Shown in pieces: positions 1 to 8,333 of a stretch of DNA of 29,377 nt (position 1 is the stretch's first letter; each line of letters opens with the position of its first letter). The stretch is from IMG/VR virus record IMGVR_UViG_3300030406_006012, positions 1 through 29,377 of that record. The stretch is one strand, 5' to 3'. The notes under the pieces are model-generated. The model was not told where the DNA came from and ran no database searches. It saw only the letters and a list, made by a program, of their open reading frames with translations. Source of the DNA: a virus. Both the position numbers and the translations under genes were made by a program.

Positions 1-553
1 TATTGAAGCCCACGCGATCCGCTGACGCATCGACGAAGAGGGTGTTAGTATCGACGGTTAAATCACCTTCTTTAGTTATAGTTGCGCGTTCAGCTACATT
101 GGAACCATCGTGCGTGAGAAAACTTATATACCCACCTGCGGCACTGGCAGTTTTTTGCAGTAGGCTAATTCCGGCAGTTTGAGTTTTAGTTGCACCACCG
201 TCCGAAAATCCTTTGATCTGCATCCCTGCGGTAGCAACGTTAAGTTTTTGGTAACCGTAAATTTGCCCATCTGATTGCAGTTCTATTTGTCCCGATGACG
301 CTGTAACTGTCGCTCCAACCGAAGAAGTGCCTGCGTTTATTGTTAGCAAACTACCGCTGATCGTGCCGCCTGTGACGCTTGCAACATTAAGCGCAAAATT
401 AGCATCGTTATCGGGGTCAGTAACAAGCTGTTGTAAAGTCCAACGGTTTGCGTCATTTTTAATACGCGACTTATCAAGCGAAGATTTTGTTGTTGCACTA
501 CCCACAGCAAATCGTTCGTTCAGACTGCCGTATGTGTATGTGTTAGTTGCCAT
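1..553 (-). CDS. Tail fibre/receptor-binding protein, N-terminal part (runs off the window)
   Basis: Reading leftwards from the ATG at 553, the frame stays open to the window edge (184 codons), so the C-terminus is missing. The product starts MATNTYTYGSLNERF and then becomes a low-complexity, beta-rich sequence with many Gly, Ser, Thr and Ala. It ends in a segment like GDLTVDTNTLFVDASADRV. That 'TVDTNTLFVD' type of motif recurs in tail fibres and tailspikes just ahead of the receptor-binding or intramolecular-chaperone region (family knowledge). The gene starts 1 nt after the stop of the tail hub gene, the usual place for a fibre at the end of a siphovirus tail cassette. The receptor specificity domain lies outside the window. 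This ORF is easily missed because it has no stop inside the window. Confidence 0.75.
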   Translation of the reverse strand, partial: MATNTYTYGSLNERFAVGSATTKSSLDKSRIKNDANRWTLQQLVTDPDNDANFALNVASVTGGTISGSLLTINAGTSSVGATVTASSGQIELQSDGQIYGYQKLNVATAGMQIKGFSDGGATKTQTAGISLLQKTASAAGGYISFLTHDGSNVAERATITKEGDLTVDTNTLFVDASADRVGFN

Positions 554-554
554 T

Positions 555-3251
555 TTAGCCTACGTAGGATATAGCGGAAAGCGGATTGTATTCTTGTGCC
601 CTGCCGCTGTTGAATGTAACAAAACCTGCCTGCATACGTTGTTCGTCTGTCGCATTTCCATAGTCTGGGTAATTATTAGCAACAACTCGACCAATTGGTT
701 TATACGCAAACGGTGCCATTTGTGCTTCTATTTGTATGCGAGTATCGTTAGGGTCAAACATTTTAACACCTGTGCATACAAATTTTTGTATTAATCTGTT
801 TATTGATTTACCTGTTGTAAATGTTGTGGCTTGTGTGTTGCATTGCCCACGCAAGACGTTTAGTCTGTTATTTGTTGCATCAACGCTCGCAACTTTCATT
901 ACTTCCGGTGCAGTTGTATCGTTTTCTTGCAAATAAATATAATCGTTTGCGCGAAATAATTCAGCCGTATTTGCAGTAATATCTATTTCTGTCTCTGTTG
1001 CGTCTACAGCCTCTGTTGTTGCTGAAATTGTTTGCGCTTTTTGTGTGGCTTTAAAGTTCGGATGGTCTAAATATAAAAAGTCTCCCGGCATTACTAATAT
1101 GCCGTCGTGCATCAATGAAAATTTAAATTTATCTCGTGGTTGACTAAACCAATCAAGACAATGATCGCGTAATTTATCGGCTGTAGAATCATCGCGGATT
1201 AAATTGCTAATAAATCCACCATCGTCAAGAAATGTTTTTTGCCTGTTGCCACCTAACGCATTAACGCTTTTATATGCCCTTTGCGAAATATAAGCAAGGT
1301 CGTTTATGTTCGGACCTAAAAAATACATGGCGAAAGCTGGCAAATCAGTTACTTGACCACCTTCTACGGGCGTAATTACAATGATGCTTTCAGATGATAC
1401 AGAAACAACTTCATAAAGTTGGTCGTCGACAACATAGACGCGCTCACCAGCGACAACATTGTTTGTTACAAAGGAAGCAGTTGGGTCTTGCAATGTAGAG
1501 TTTAGTGCAGATAGAATCCCATTATCACCCGACAACCTAAACTGACCGCTCGCTATTGACGCCTTTTGCGGTTGATTTGTTGCAGGGTGTACACTATGCC
1601 GAATACTTATTTCGTTAAAAATATCTGACGAGTCGCTTGGTGTGACTTCTAAATCGTATTGTTGTTCCATAGGATTATCGACAGAACCCGTTACTGCCAT
1701 ATGATAATTACCGTGAAAAAAATGTTCCGGTGTGCGGTTTACGTCCATCGCAGAACAGTGCCATTTCCCTTCGGTGCTATATAAAAACAAACCTGCTTCG
1801 AAACAAAACTGATCTAAAAATTGGTCAGAAACTTGTTCCCGTAAGAAAAAATCAAAATACCAATCGTTTCTTGAAGTTGCCGCAGTAGCAAACGATGTTG
1901 CGTCAATCTGCGCCTCTTTAAGATTATTTAAATTTTTTGCTCTTAATAATGCTTCTAAGATGTGTACAGGGTTTCGTAAAACAGTACCTGCGCTTGTCAC
2001 TACTGCACCGTCATTATAGTGCGCGGTTTGATCTTCAAAACCCTGTATTGTTTGAAAAATTTGTGGCTCTTGGTCGGTCTGCGTAACTAAATCATCAAAT
2101 TCTAATTTTACAGAAATTTCTTCAATTTTAGTCGTTGGGAATGGGCTACGGGGGCTAATTTTTATATGTAAATCACCAAGCGATGTGAAATTTTGATAAT
2201 CAGCAAGCGTAAGTGCTTGTAAAACATCCCCCGACGCAGTTGCGTTTGAAGCTATTGGGGTGACATCTGAAACAGATGAATCATACAAATACCACGCATA
2301 AACGCCTGTTGATGATTTTATGGTTAATTTTACTGCGGTCATAATGCCAATTTGTGGCAAACCACCAAACACCACACGCAAGTCATTTGACGAATCCAAC
2401 GTAACAAATTCAGTTGTGTTGGGTTCTATCGTATTATACCAATTTGTGTAACCGTTACCCGTAAATGTTCTGCTTGGTCTTGCATACCCAATCCTTGCAG
2501 GGTCAGCAAATGATATTTCACCGTTTGCTATTGTTGCGTTTACTATTTGTGCAAAGATTTCTGCTTGTTGGTAAAACTGATATACATAATTTGTCGCGCT
2601 TTTTTGATTTTCGCTTGCAACTGCTTTTAAAGCAAACTTGTCTGTTACTCTTGCAGGAGCTAAACTTACTCTGTCGCTTGCGTTAAGGTTGTCGGGTGTA
2701 TTGTTAAGGTTGCCAAACGCTTCGGGCATAACAGCACCCAAAGAGGACGCAAACGGAAATCTAATCGGATCAAGTAAAATCGTTGGTATAAATTTTATTT
2801 GTGTTTTAGAATCATCTTTTAAACGCAACGACCATACATTGTTTCTTGTGTTGTTTCGTTCAATAACACCACGAAATATTTCTATGCGGTCAGCATCAAC
2901 CTCGGAACCCGTAGAAAAAACAAAATAAACAAAAACTTCATCGTTACTGATAACGTGTGTATCAGTTATTGTTGATTCCCTGCTTTCATCGCGTATGCGT
3001 AATGATGTAGTTGCAACTGGACCCAACCCGCCCTGTTCTTTGATACGTAAGAACCCTAAATCGATGCCGCCATCTGCAATAATTCCTTCGTATTGATTTG
3101 ACGATATTGTATATTGACGCGAAGCATAGCGTTTTGTTGTTACGAAAGTAAACGGGTCGGCTTGGTCAAATTCACTTACTACCAACCAAACGCCCTTAAC
3201 ACCGTCTTTTATGCGTTCTGCTTCTTGTCCGGCTGTAAGTGTGCGTGGCAT
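555..3251 (-). CDS. Tail tip/hub protein (large minor tail protein)
   Basis: This 898-aa protein follows the tape measure and a small tail protein and precedes the fibre, which is where siphoviruses encode the hub that closes the tail tube and carries the fibres. The sequence is mostly predicted beta structure without a signal peptide or membrane segment. The N-terminal third (MPRTLTAGQEAERI onward) resembles a baseplate-hub start. The C-terminal part contains small beta modules (around LRGQCNTQATTF, residues about 810-830) of the kind seen in hub proteins. I see no clear peptidase or lysozyme motif. It overlaps the upstream 123-aa gene by 1 nt (shared base at 3251), which suggests translational coupling. 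The role comes from size and position; the exact family is not recognised. Confidence 0.65.
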   Translation of the reverse strand: MPRTLTAGQEAERIKDGVKGVWLVVSEFDQADPFTFVTTKRYASRQYTISSNQYEGIIADGGIDLGFLRIKEQGGLGPVATTSLRIRDESRESTITDTHVISNDEVFVYFVFSTGSEVDADRIEIFRGVIERNNTRNNVWSLRLKDDSKTQIKFIPTILLDPIRFPFASSLGAVMPEAFGNLNNTPDNLNASDRVSLAPARVTDKFALKAVASENQKSATNYVYQFYQQAEIFAQIVNATIANGEISFADPARIGYARPSRTFTGNGYTNWYNTIEPNTTEFVTLDSSNDLRVVFGGLPQIGIMTAVKLTIKSSTGVYAWYLYDSSVSDVTPIASNATASGDVLQALTLADYQNFTSLGDLHIKISPRSPFPTTKIEEISVKLEFDDLVTQTDQEPQIFQTIQGFEDQTAHYNDGAVVTSAGTVLRNPVHILEALLRAKNLNNLKEAQIDATSFATAATSRNDWYFDFFLREQVSDQFLDQFCFEAGLFLYSTEGKWHCSAMDVNRTPEHFFHGNYHMAVTGSVDNPMEQQYDLEVTPSDSSDIFNEISIRHSVHPATNQPQKASIASGQFRLSGDNGILSALNSTLQDPTASFVTNNVVAGERVYVVDDQLYEVVSVSSESIIVITPVEGGQVTDLPAFAMYFLGPNINDLAYISQRAYKSVNALGGNRQKTFLDDGGFISNLIRDDSTADKLRDHCLDWFSQPRDKFKFSLMHDGILVMPGDFLYLDHPNFKATQKAQTISATTEAVDATETEIDITANTAELFRANDYIYLQENDTTAPEVMKVASVDATNNRLNVLRGQCNTQATTFTTGKSINRLIQKFVCTGVKMFDPNDTRIQIEAQMAPFAYKPIGRVVANNYPDYGNATDEQRMQAGFVTFNSGRAQEYNPLSAISYVG

Positions 3252-3622
3252 TATGTAACTTCCGCAAGATTTATTTCTACCGCATACGAATCAAAATCTA
3301 CAAGTTGCGCATTCTCAATCCCACCTGTGTATTTAACTGTATAATTTGTACTTGTTTCGTCTGTGTATGTAAATTGTGTTGTAGCACCTGCAACGGTTGT
3401 ATAAATAAATGTTTTAAGTGTATTAAAATCAGTTTGGCTCAACGATTGCCAGTTTAGAATCCACCGTTTAATTTCACCTGCGCCACGTGTGATTGAGGTT
3501 ATACGACCACCCATTGCCGTTTGTATAGATTGATCTAAAAACGATTGGGTCTGTCCCGGATAATCCGACGTTGGTATTGTTATTGAAGTAGAACCGTCAT
3601 TAAATGTAATTGTGGTTGCCAT
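3251..3622 (-). CDS. Small minor tail protein, probable tail-tip component
   Basis: A 123-aa acidic, beta-rich protein (MATTITFNDGSTSITIP...) encoded between tape measure and tail hub, with 1-nt overlaps on both sides (3622 and 3251). The text around 'WILNWQSLSQTDFNTL', residues about 52-67, looks like the short distal tail proteins that sit between tape measure and hub in many siphoviruses, where the chain describes a field replaced over a fixed interval followed by a beta sandwich. It has no catalytic motif, membrane segment or coiled coil. The tight spacing implies it is made in the same operon and at a ratio set by coupling to the tape measure. I infer a distal-tail role from position only. 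Confidence 0.55.
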   Translation of the reverse strand: MATTITFNDGSTSITIPTSDYPGQTQSFLDQSIQTAMGGRITSITRGAGEIKRWILNWQSLSQTDFNTLKTFIYTTVAGATTQFTYTDETSTNYTVKYTGGIENAQLVDFDSYAVEINLAEVT

Positions 3623-6600
3623 TATTGCCTACCGCTTCTAAATCCAAGCCTGCCCGCTTCATCGTATGACCTATCGCGTATAGCTTCTTTAACAGCATCA
3701 TTTATTGCTTCACTTATACCAGAAGCATCAAAATTTAATAAATCAACTATGTTTAATTCAACGGACGGAATGTTTGTAAATGCCGCATTTAATCCAGTTC
3801 TAAAATCCGCAACCATATCACCGAAGAAAAAGAAGAAATCAGTTGCGTCTGGAATTTTAAACATATGCGAAGGTAATATTTCTTTTTTATTTGCGATAGT
3901 GTTTAATAAAACTTGTTGTGCGACATTATCAGGTCCCGTTCGTGTATTGTCTGCTCTACCTAAAATATTAGTTGACCAATATGAACGCCATTGTCCGCTA
4001 CTTGGCACATTAAACATATCGTATGTGCGTATTGTTTTTTTGTTGGCTTTTGTGTTTTCTAAAATTTGTTGCGCTACATTATCGGGTCCGACTCTACTAT
4101 TATCAGCACGTGCCAACAAACCTCGTGACCAGTAGCTTGACCAATCGCTACTACTTGGAATCAAAAACATATAACTTGGGTATATGCGCTTTCTGTTTCT
4201 TATAGTGTTAAAAATTATTTGTTGTGCAACATTATCGGGGCCGACTCTACTATTGTCTGCACGTGCTAATAAACCTGCCGACCAATAACCCGACCATTCG
4301 CCTTCCTGTGGAACTATAAACATTGTTGACGGATAAATGCGTTTTCTGTTGGCAAATGTATTACGAACAACCTGTTGCGCTACATTATCGGGTCCGACGC
4401 TATCGTTATCCGCACGGTTTAGTAATGATGTTGACCAATAATTTTCCCATTCATTTACTTCTGGCACAACAAACATTGTTGAAGGATATATGCGCTTTCT
4501 ATTTGCAAAAGTGTTTGCTACAACCTGTTGGGCTACATTATCGGGTCCGACGCTATTATTGTCAGCACGATCCAACAAAAATTGCGACCAGTAATTTTCC
4601 CACTCATTAATTTCTGGAACTAAAAACATCGTAGATGGGTAAATGCGCCGCCTATTCGCAAAAGTGTTTGCTATTACCTGTAGGGCGGCATTATCTGGTC
4701 CGACTTCGTCGCTGTCTGCTCTACCCAACAAATTTAACGACCAATAATTTTCCCATTCATTTGACGTAGGAATGTTAAATAAATCTTCGGTCGAAATTGT
4801 AGCTTTATTATTTTTAGTTACAAGAACAATATCTTCTGCTGACTTGGACGGACCGTATAGACCTGTTGCGGCAATATTGAATAAATTAATTTTCCAAAAA
4901 TTCTGCCAATCCAACGAAGTCGGTAAATTAAATAAATCTGCTGTTGTTATTGATGCTTTGTCTATAGACACATCTGCGTCAATAGTTGTATCAACTGATG
5001 TACTTTGCGTTGCACCTGTAGCAGATGTTTTTGCGCTTCCCGTGCTTGCAGTTTGACCACCACCGCCACCCGTGCCATATTGTAACCCTTTTAATTGTCT
5101 TTCAAATCTTTGATATGCCGCTCGTTGTTCAAATACGTCACCACCTGCCAATTTAAACGCTTCTGCAAGTTCTGTGCGTATTGCAATTTCTCGTTGATTA
5201 ATTCGTAATCTTGTTGCCGCTTGTTCTGCTTGTGTTAATCGATTGAGTGAATCACGTGATTCATCTGTTGAAGCACGAAATTGGTCAGATGCTTCGCGTA
5301 ATGCGGCAAACGAATCAGACGTTTTAAACATATCTTCGCCTAATTCTGTAAATGAAAAATCACCAAAAACACTACGAAAATTCCCGACAATTTCTTGGAA
5401 CTCTGCCAACAAATCACGACCCAAACGGTTTAGACCGCTTAGATCGTTTTTTAGTAAATCTCCACGACTTACATCTTCATACGGTGCCAAACCAAAAAAG
5501 GATTGTACACGACTTAAAATTTCTGCTTGGGAACCTGCGCCTCCACTACCAGACATTAATTGATCGAATTGTTGAAGAAGAATAAAAAAGTCTTGTATTG
5601 TTTCCGCAGATTTTTCTAAACCTTCAGCGGGGTCAAAATCAAATGATTGATTAAATAAATTCTCGATTAGGAATTCAATACTGTTTCTTAATTCAACATT
5701 TTCTTCTGCAAAAAGCGTTTCATAAACGCCTAATGAACTTTGTGCAGTTCTTCGCGCTTGTTCGTTAAGTTCTGAAAGCGCAGAAGATAATTCACGTATT
5801 GCAGGTGGACTATCGGACAAAGCTTGATAAGCACCGACTAAAATATCAATTGATGAACTGACCATTGGTAAATAATTTCCCCTTGCCATCTCTGCAAGGT
5901 CTTTACCAAATTGTGCAAATTCTGGTGAAATTTTTCCAAGTGAATTTAAAGTAGCGTCTAATGTTCCATTTAAAAATTCAAACGCTTCGTTTACTTCTGC
6001 TATAACTTCATCAAAACCGAATACGCTTTCATCGACTTTAAACTTTTTGAATTGTGGTCGTGTTGGCTCACTAATTCTGTTCCCTTGTATTTCCAAACCT
6101 GCCGCTCTCACTCTTGTTGGCAGTAAATCTAAATCATCAACCTTTTCTCCGATTGTGTCTAATATATCATCTAAACCCTTTGCTGTTGCTCTGTCTAATT
6201 CAATAAATTCCTGTTCAATTTCAAAAGTTAAACGGTTAAAGTCTTGTTGCGCTTGTTCGCGGTTTTCTTGTTCTTTTTCAAGCGTTGTAATATATCGTTC
6301 TAAAAGGTTGGTTGATTTCTCAGTTTCATCGAAAATTAAATCATTAATAGCGCGAAAAATTAACGTTAAAGGGTCAGTTGTTGCGTTTACATCGATATCT
6401 GCAACATTAGGGTTTGATGCTGATGTAAATATTCGTGAGAGTTCAAATAGAGGTATATCGGTTAATAATGTATCTATTGCACTAATATTTGCGCGTGTTT
6501 GGCTTCTTTCATTTGTGAGTTCGTCAATCGCTTCTGATGCTTGTATTAATACGGCCGCAAGCGTTTCGCTTATTTTTGATGCTTTGTCGAGTTCAAGTAC

Positions 6601-7473
6601 AAATCTTGTTAAACTATTGTTGATGGTTGTAAATGATTGACTTAAAGTCGCAGAAGTTTGACCGAATTCTGTTCTTACTGCACCTTGTTGCGATTGTATT
6701 GCTGTAATGATTGTTTCGCTTGTTATTTTTCCTTCGGAACCTAATTCACGCAACTGACCTACACTTACGCCTATACCGTCTGCAATAGCTTCTGCAAGGC
6801 GTGGCGTTTGCTCTAATACAGAATTAAGTTCATCGCCACGCAACGTCCCAGAAGCAATCCCTTGACCCAACTGTATTAATGCGGCATTTGCTGATTCAGC
6901 CGACGCGCCAGAAATAGTTATGGCTTGTGATATAGTTTCTGTTACGTCTACAAGTTCCTTTTGCGTTAAACCTAAATCTTCTGTAGAACGCGCCAACCTT
7001 GCATATAAATCCGCTGTTTGTTCAAACCCGACCCTGCTATCTTGCGACACTTTAAATAATTGCTCTTGTGCAAGACCAAGTGCAAAAGTTCCATCGGTAA
7101 CAAGTTTTAGTCTGTTATTTATTTGCGTTGATACGTCTAAAAGGTCAGTAAATTCTTTAACAATAACGGATGTAGTAAGTAAAGCAAACGCACCCTTTAA
7201 CTTGCCAAAACTACCAGATAAGTCGTTTGTTTCTTTTGTTACTTTCTTTTGCTTTTTTCCTAAACGATCAATTTCATCGCCCGTTTTACCCGCGATTGGT
7301 GCTGTCTTTTTGAATTCATTTTTTAGCTCATCAAATTCATCTGTCAGCTTATCGGTTTCTTTTGCAGTTTCTTTTGCCGCTTTTTTTATACTGTTTAAAT
7401 TGCGCTCGACATTTTTTGCGCTTTGTTTGGTTCTGTCTTGTAGCTCAATCGCTATACCTGTAACAGCTACCAT
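3622..7473 (-). CDS. Tape measure protein with C-terminal 51-aa tandem repeats
   Basis: At 1283 aa this is the largest protein of the window; tape measure length sets tail length in siphoviruses. The N-terminus (residues 1-100) is a highly charged, Lys/Glu/Asp-rich coiled coil. Residues about 100-290 match the conserved phage tape measure domain, with text such as NNRLKLVTDG, ARLARSTEDLGL and LRGDELNSVLEQTPRLA. Long helical segments follow to about residue 800, then a Gly-rich linker (GTGGGGGQ). Seven complete 51-residue repeats follow (residues about 847-1203), ending in a run of five Phe (FFFFF) and a helical tail. It lies immediately downstream of the G/G-T chaperone pair that would fold it. 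I see no lysozyme or peptidase motif. The gene shares base 3622 with the next gene. Confidence 0.93.
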   Translation of the reverse strand: MVAVTGIAIELQDRTKQSAKNVERNLNSIKKAAKETAKETDKLTDEFDELKNEFKKTAPIAGKTGDEIDRLGKKQKKVTKETNDLSGSFGKLKGAFALLTTSVIVKEFTDLLDVSTQINNRLKLVTDGTFALGLAQEQLFKVSQDSRVGFEQTADLYARLARSTEDLGLTQKELVDVTETISQAITISGASAESANAALIQLGQGIASGTLRGDELNSVLEQTPRLAEAIADGIGVSVGQLRELGSEGKITSETIITAIQSQQGAVRTEFGQTSATLSQSFTTINNSLTRFVLELDKASKISETLAAVLIQASEAIDELTNERSQTRANISAIDTLLTDIPLFELSRIFTSASNPNVADIDVNATTDPLTLIFRAINDLIFDETEKSTNLLERYITTLEKEQENREQAQQDFNRLTFEIEQEFIELDRATAKGLDDILDTIGEKVDDLDLLPTRVRAAGLEIQGNRISEPTRPQFKKFKVDESVFGFDEVIAEVNEAFEFLNGTLDATLNSLGKISPEFAQFGKDLAEMARGNYLPMVSSSIDILVGAYQALSDSPPAIRELSSALSELNEQARRTAQSSLGVYETLFAEENVELRNSIEFLIENLFNQSFDFDPAEGLEKSAETIQDFFILLQQFDQLMSGSGGAGSQAEILSRVQSFFGLAPYEDVSRGDLLKNDLSGLNRLGRDLLAEFQEIVGNFRSVFGDFSFTELGEDMFKTSDSFAALREASDQFRASTDESRDSLNRLTQAEQAATRLRINQREIAIRTELAEAFKLAGGDVFEQRAAYQRFERQLKGLQYGTGGGGGQTASTGSAKTSATGATQSTSVDTTIDADVSIDKASITTADLFNLPTSLDWQNFWKINLFNIAATGLYGPSKSAEDIVLVTKNNKATISTEDLFNIPTSNEWENYWSLNLLGRADSDEVGPDNAALQVIANTFANRRRIYPSTMFLVPEINEWENYWSQFLLDRADNNSVGPDNVAQQVVANTFANRKRIYPSTMFVVPEVNEWENYWSTSLLNRADNDSVGPDNVAQQVVRNTFANRKRIYPSTMFIVPQEGEWSGYWSAGLLARADNSRVGPDNVAQQIIFNTIRNRKRIYPSYMFLIPSSSDWSSYWSRGLLARADNSRVGPDNVAQQILENTKANKKTIRTYDMFNVPSSGQWRSYWSTNILGRADNTRTGPDNVAQQVLLNTIANKKEILPSHMFKIPDATDFFFFFGDMVADFRTGLNAAFTNIPSVELNIVDLLNFDASGISEAINDAVKEAIRDRSYDEAGRLGFRSGRQ
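3865..4935 (-). repeat. Seven tandem 153-bp repeats inside the tape measure gene
   Basis: The tape measure carries seven consecutive 51-codon units, each starting [LM]F.[VIL]P, then W..[YF]W, a LL.RAD segment, VGPDN[VA]A.Q[VI], N T..N[RK] and a short end before the next unit. An eighth unit begins at 3864 (MFKIPDATDF) and breaks into the FFFFF run. Units 3 and 4 are nearly identical. Unit 1 is the most diverged and lacks RAD and GPDN. Two Trp per unit are spaced four residues apart. The conserved aromatic pairs are consistent with tape measure segments that contact the tube or chaperones. Gradual divergence along the array indicates repeated unit duplication. Confidence 0.9.
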
Positions 7474-7474
7474 T

Positions 7475-7849
7475 TTATTTGCTCTTTTTATTTGCTTGTT
7501 GGTTCAGCGTATTTATCTGTTCTTCTACGTATACTTTATCAACTGCTGTGATTACTTGATGAAACCGTTCAAAATCTTCTAAATCGTGCGGTCCGTATAT
7601 GTTTGCGTATGTTAATATTGCATCTATAGGTATAGCTTGCGGGTATGCACCGCCAAGACCACCGCTTATATAATTCCTACTTCCGGACAACAAATAAAAC
7701 GCTTGCAGAATCCAAACATTATCGCTAAATGGCTCGGGTTTGCTTTGCAGTATTTTACCGGCTTTTGTTTCTTTGTTCTGCTTTAATTTTTTTTTAAGCC
7801 GATCTGCGTGCTTGCCCCATTTTATTTGCCATCTGACGACTTCGCAGAG
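7475..7849 (-). CDS. Tail assembly chaperone T domain, made as a -1 frameshift fusion with G
   Basis: This frame has no good start of its own. It opens just after a TAG at 7859-7861, runs through the slip site and ends at 7475, two bases before the tape measure ATG. After slippage it adds 124 residues, beginning LCEVVRWQIKWGKHADRLKKK, to residue 131 of the G protein, for a fusion of about 255 aa. The basic, helical start followed by the WILQAFYLLSGSRNYIS and YANIYGPHDLEDFERF segments fits a T domain, which in phages such as lambda binds the tape measure and recruits tube subunits. The TTG at 7693 could only give a truncated 72-aa product. A protein prediction that starts there would miss the first 52 residues. 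Confidence 0.82.
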   Translation of the reverse strand, partial: LCEVVRWQIKWGKHADRLKKKLKQNKETKAGKILQSKPEPFSDNVWILQAFYLLSGSRNYISGGLGGAYPQAIPIDAILTYANIYGPHDLEDFERFHQVITAVDKVYVEEQINTLNQQANKKSK

Positions 7850-8241
7850 TTTTTTGAGCTATCCTCGACTTCTGCTTGTCTGTATATCGCTTGCTCACCT
7901 GCAACGGTAAGTACATCTTCCCGAAAATCTTTAAGCTCGCTAATAAGTTTTAATGCGTTTTCTGCGCTGTATTTTAGCTTTTCGCCTTCATACTCGACGC
8001 CTTCCCAACCCAATAAAATCGTTTCTGCAATACATTTGTTGAGTATTTCCGTTTGCACTTCATCGGGTAATAAACCACGGTCACGCAAGTGTCGGTGTGG
8101 CTTTAATAGAGCTTGAAACCTTTTCTGGTAATTTGTGTTTCCAATACGTGCGATTTTAAGTTTAGTTTCCTCGCCCCAATCAACCCAAACGCCATCGGCT
8201 TCGCTGTTTTCGTCAGTGCGGTAATGCTTTGCTAAATCCAT
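7822..8241 (-). CDS. Tail assembly chaperone G
   Basis: A 139-aa soluble, acidic, helical protein (MDLAKHYRTDENSEADG...) between tail tube and tape measure, the classical G position. I prefer the ATG at 8241 because a GGAG lies 8-9 nt upstream; the longer reading frame begins with a TTG at 8280 and has no better ribosome site. It ends in a Ser/Lys-rich tail (DSSKNSAKSSDGK). Codons TCA AAA AAC near the end form the slip heptamer A AAA AAC, so a minority of ribosomes should move to the -1 frame and make the G-T fusion. Both products are tail assembly chaperones that coat the tape measure and are absent from the mature virion in related phages. Confidence 0.8.
   Translation of the reverse strand: MDLAKHYRTDENSEADGVWVDWGEETKLKIARIGNTNYQKRFQALLKPHRHLRDRGLLPDEVQTEILNKCIAETILLGWEGVEYEGEKLKYSAENALKLISELKDFREDVLTVAGEQAIYRQAEVEDSSKNSAKSSDGK
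7849..7855 (-). promoter_or_regulatory. Programmed -1 ribosomal frameshift site A AAA AAC
   Basis: Read on the minus strand in the G frame, the sequence is TC-A-AAA-AAC, a canonical X-XXY-YYZ slippery heptamer. Moving back one base enters exactly the frame that is open to 7475. A TAG in that -1 frame ends two codons upstream of the heptamer, so the second frame is reachable only by slipping here. The G stop codon comes nine codons later. Position, direction and phase match the conserved G/G-T frameshift of tailed phages. Confidence 0.85.
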
Positions 8242-8272
8242 TTTCGTTTCTCCATTGTTGGGAATGGTTGAT

Positions 8273-8298
8273 GGGTGCAACCCCCAACGGTCGCACCC
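8273..8298 (-). other. Hairpin at the tail tube/chaperone junction
   Basis: A 10-bp stem (8273-8282 with 8289-8298, one G-U pair in the transcript) with a 6-nt loop lies between the tail tube stop and the chaperone start. No U-run follows it, so it is not a classical terminator. It could protect the abundant tail tube mRNA 3' end or mark an RNA processing site. Confidence 0.4.
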
Positions 8299-8333
8299 AC
8301 CTCTGGCCAGATATTTAGTGTTGGGTATCTGGA

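Noticed and set aside
6920-7582. 220-aa plus-strand frame across the tape measure gene
   Set aside because: It is antisense to a well-supported gene, Ser/Phe-rich and low complexity, as is the 197-aa frame at 6047-6640; typical shadow frames.
7475-7693. Independent 72-aa gene from the TTG at 7693
   Set aside because: It has no supported start; the frame continues upstream to 7849, where the slip heptamer links it to the G chaperone.
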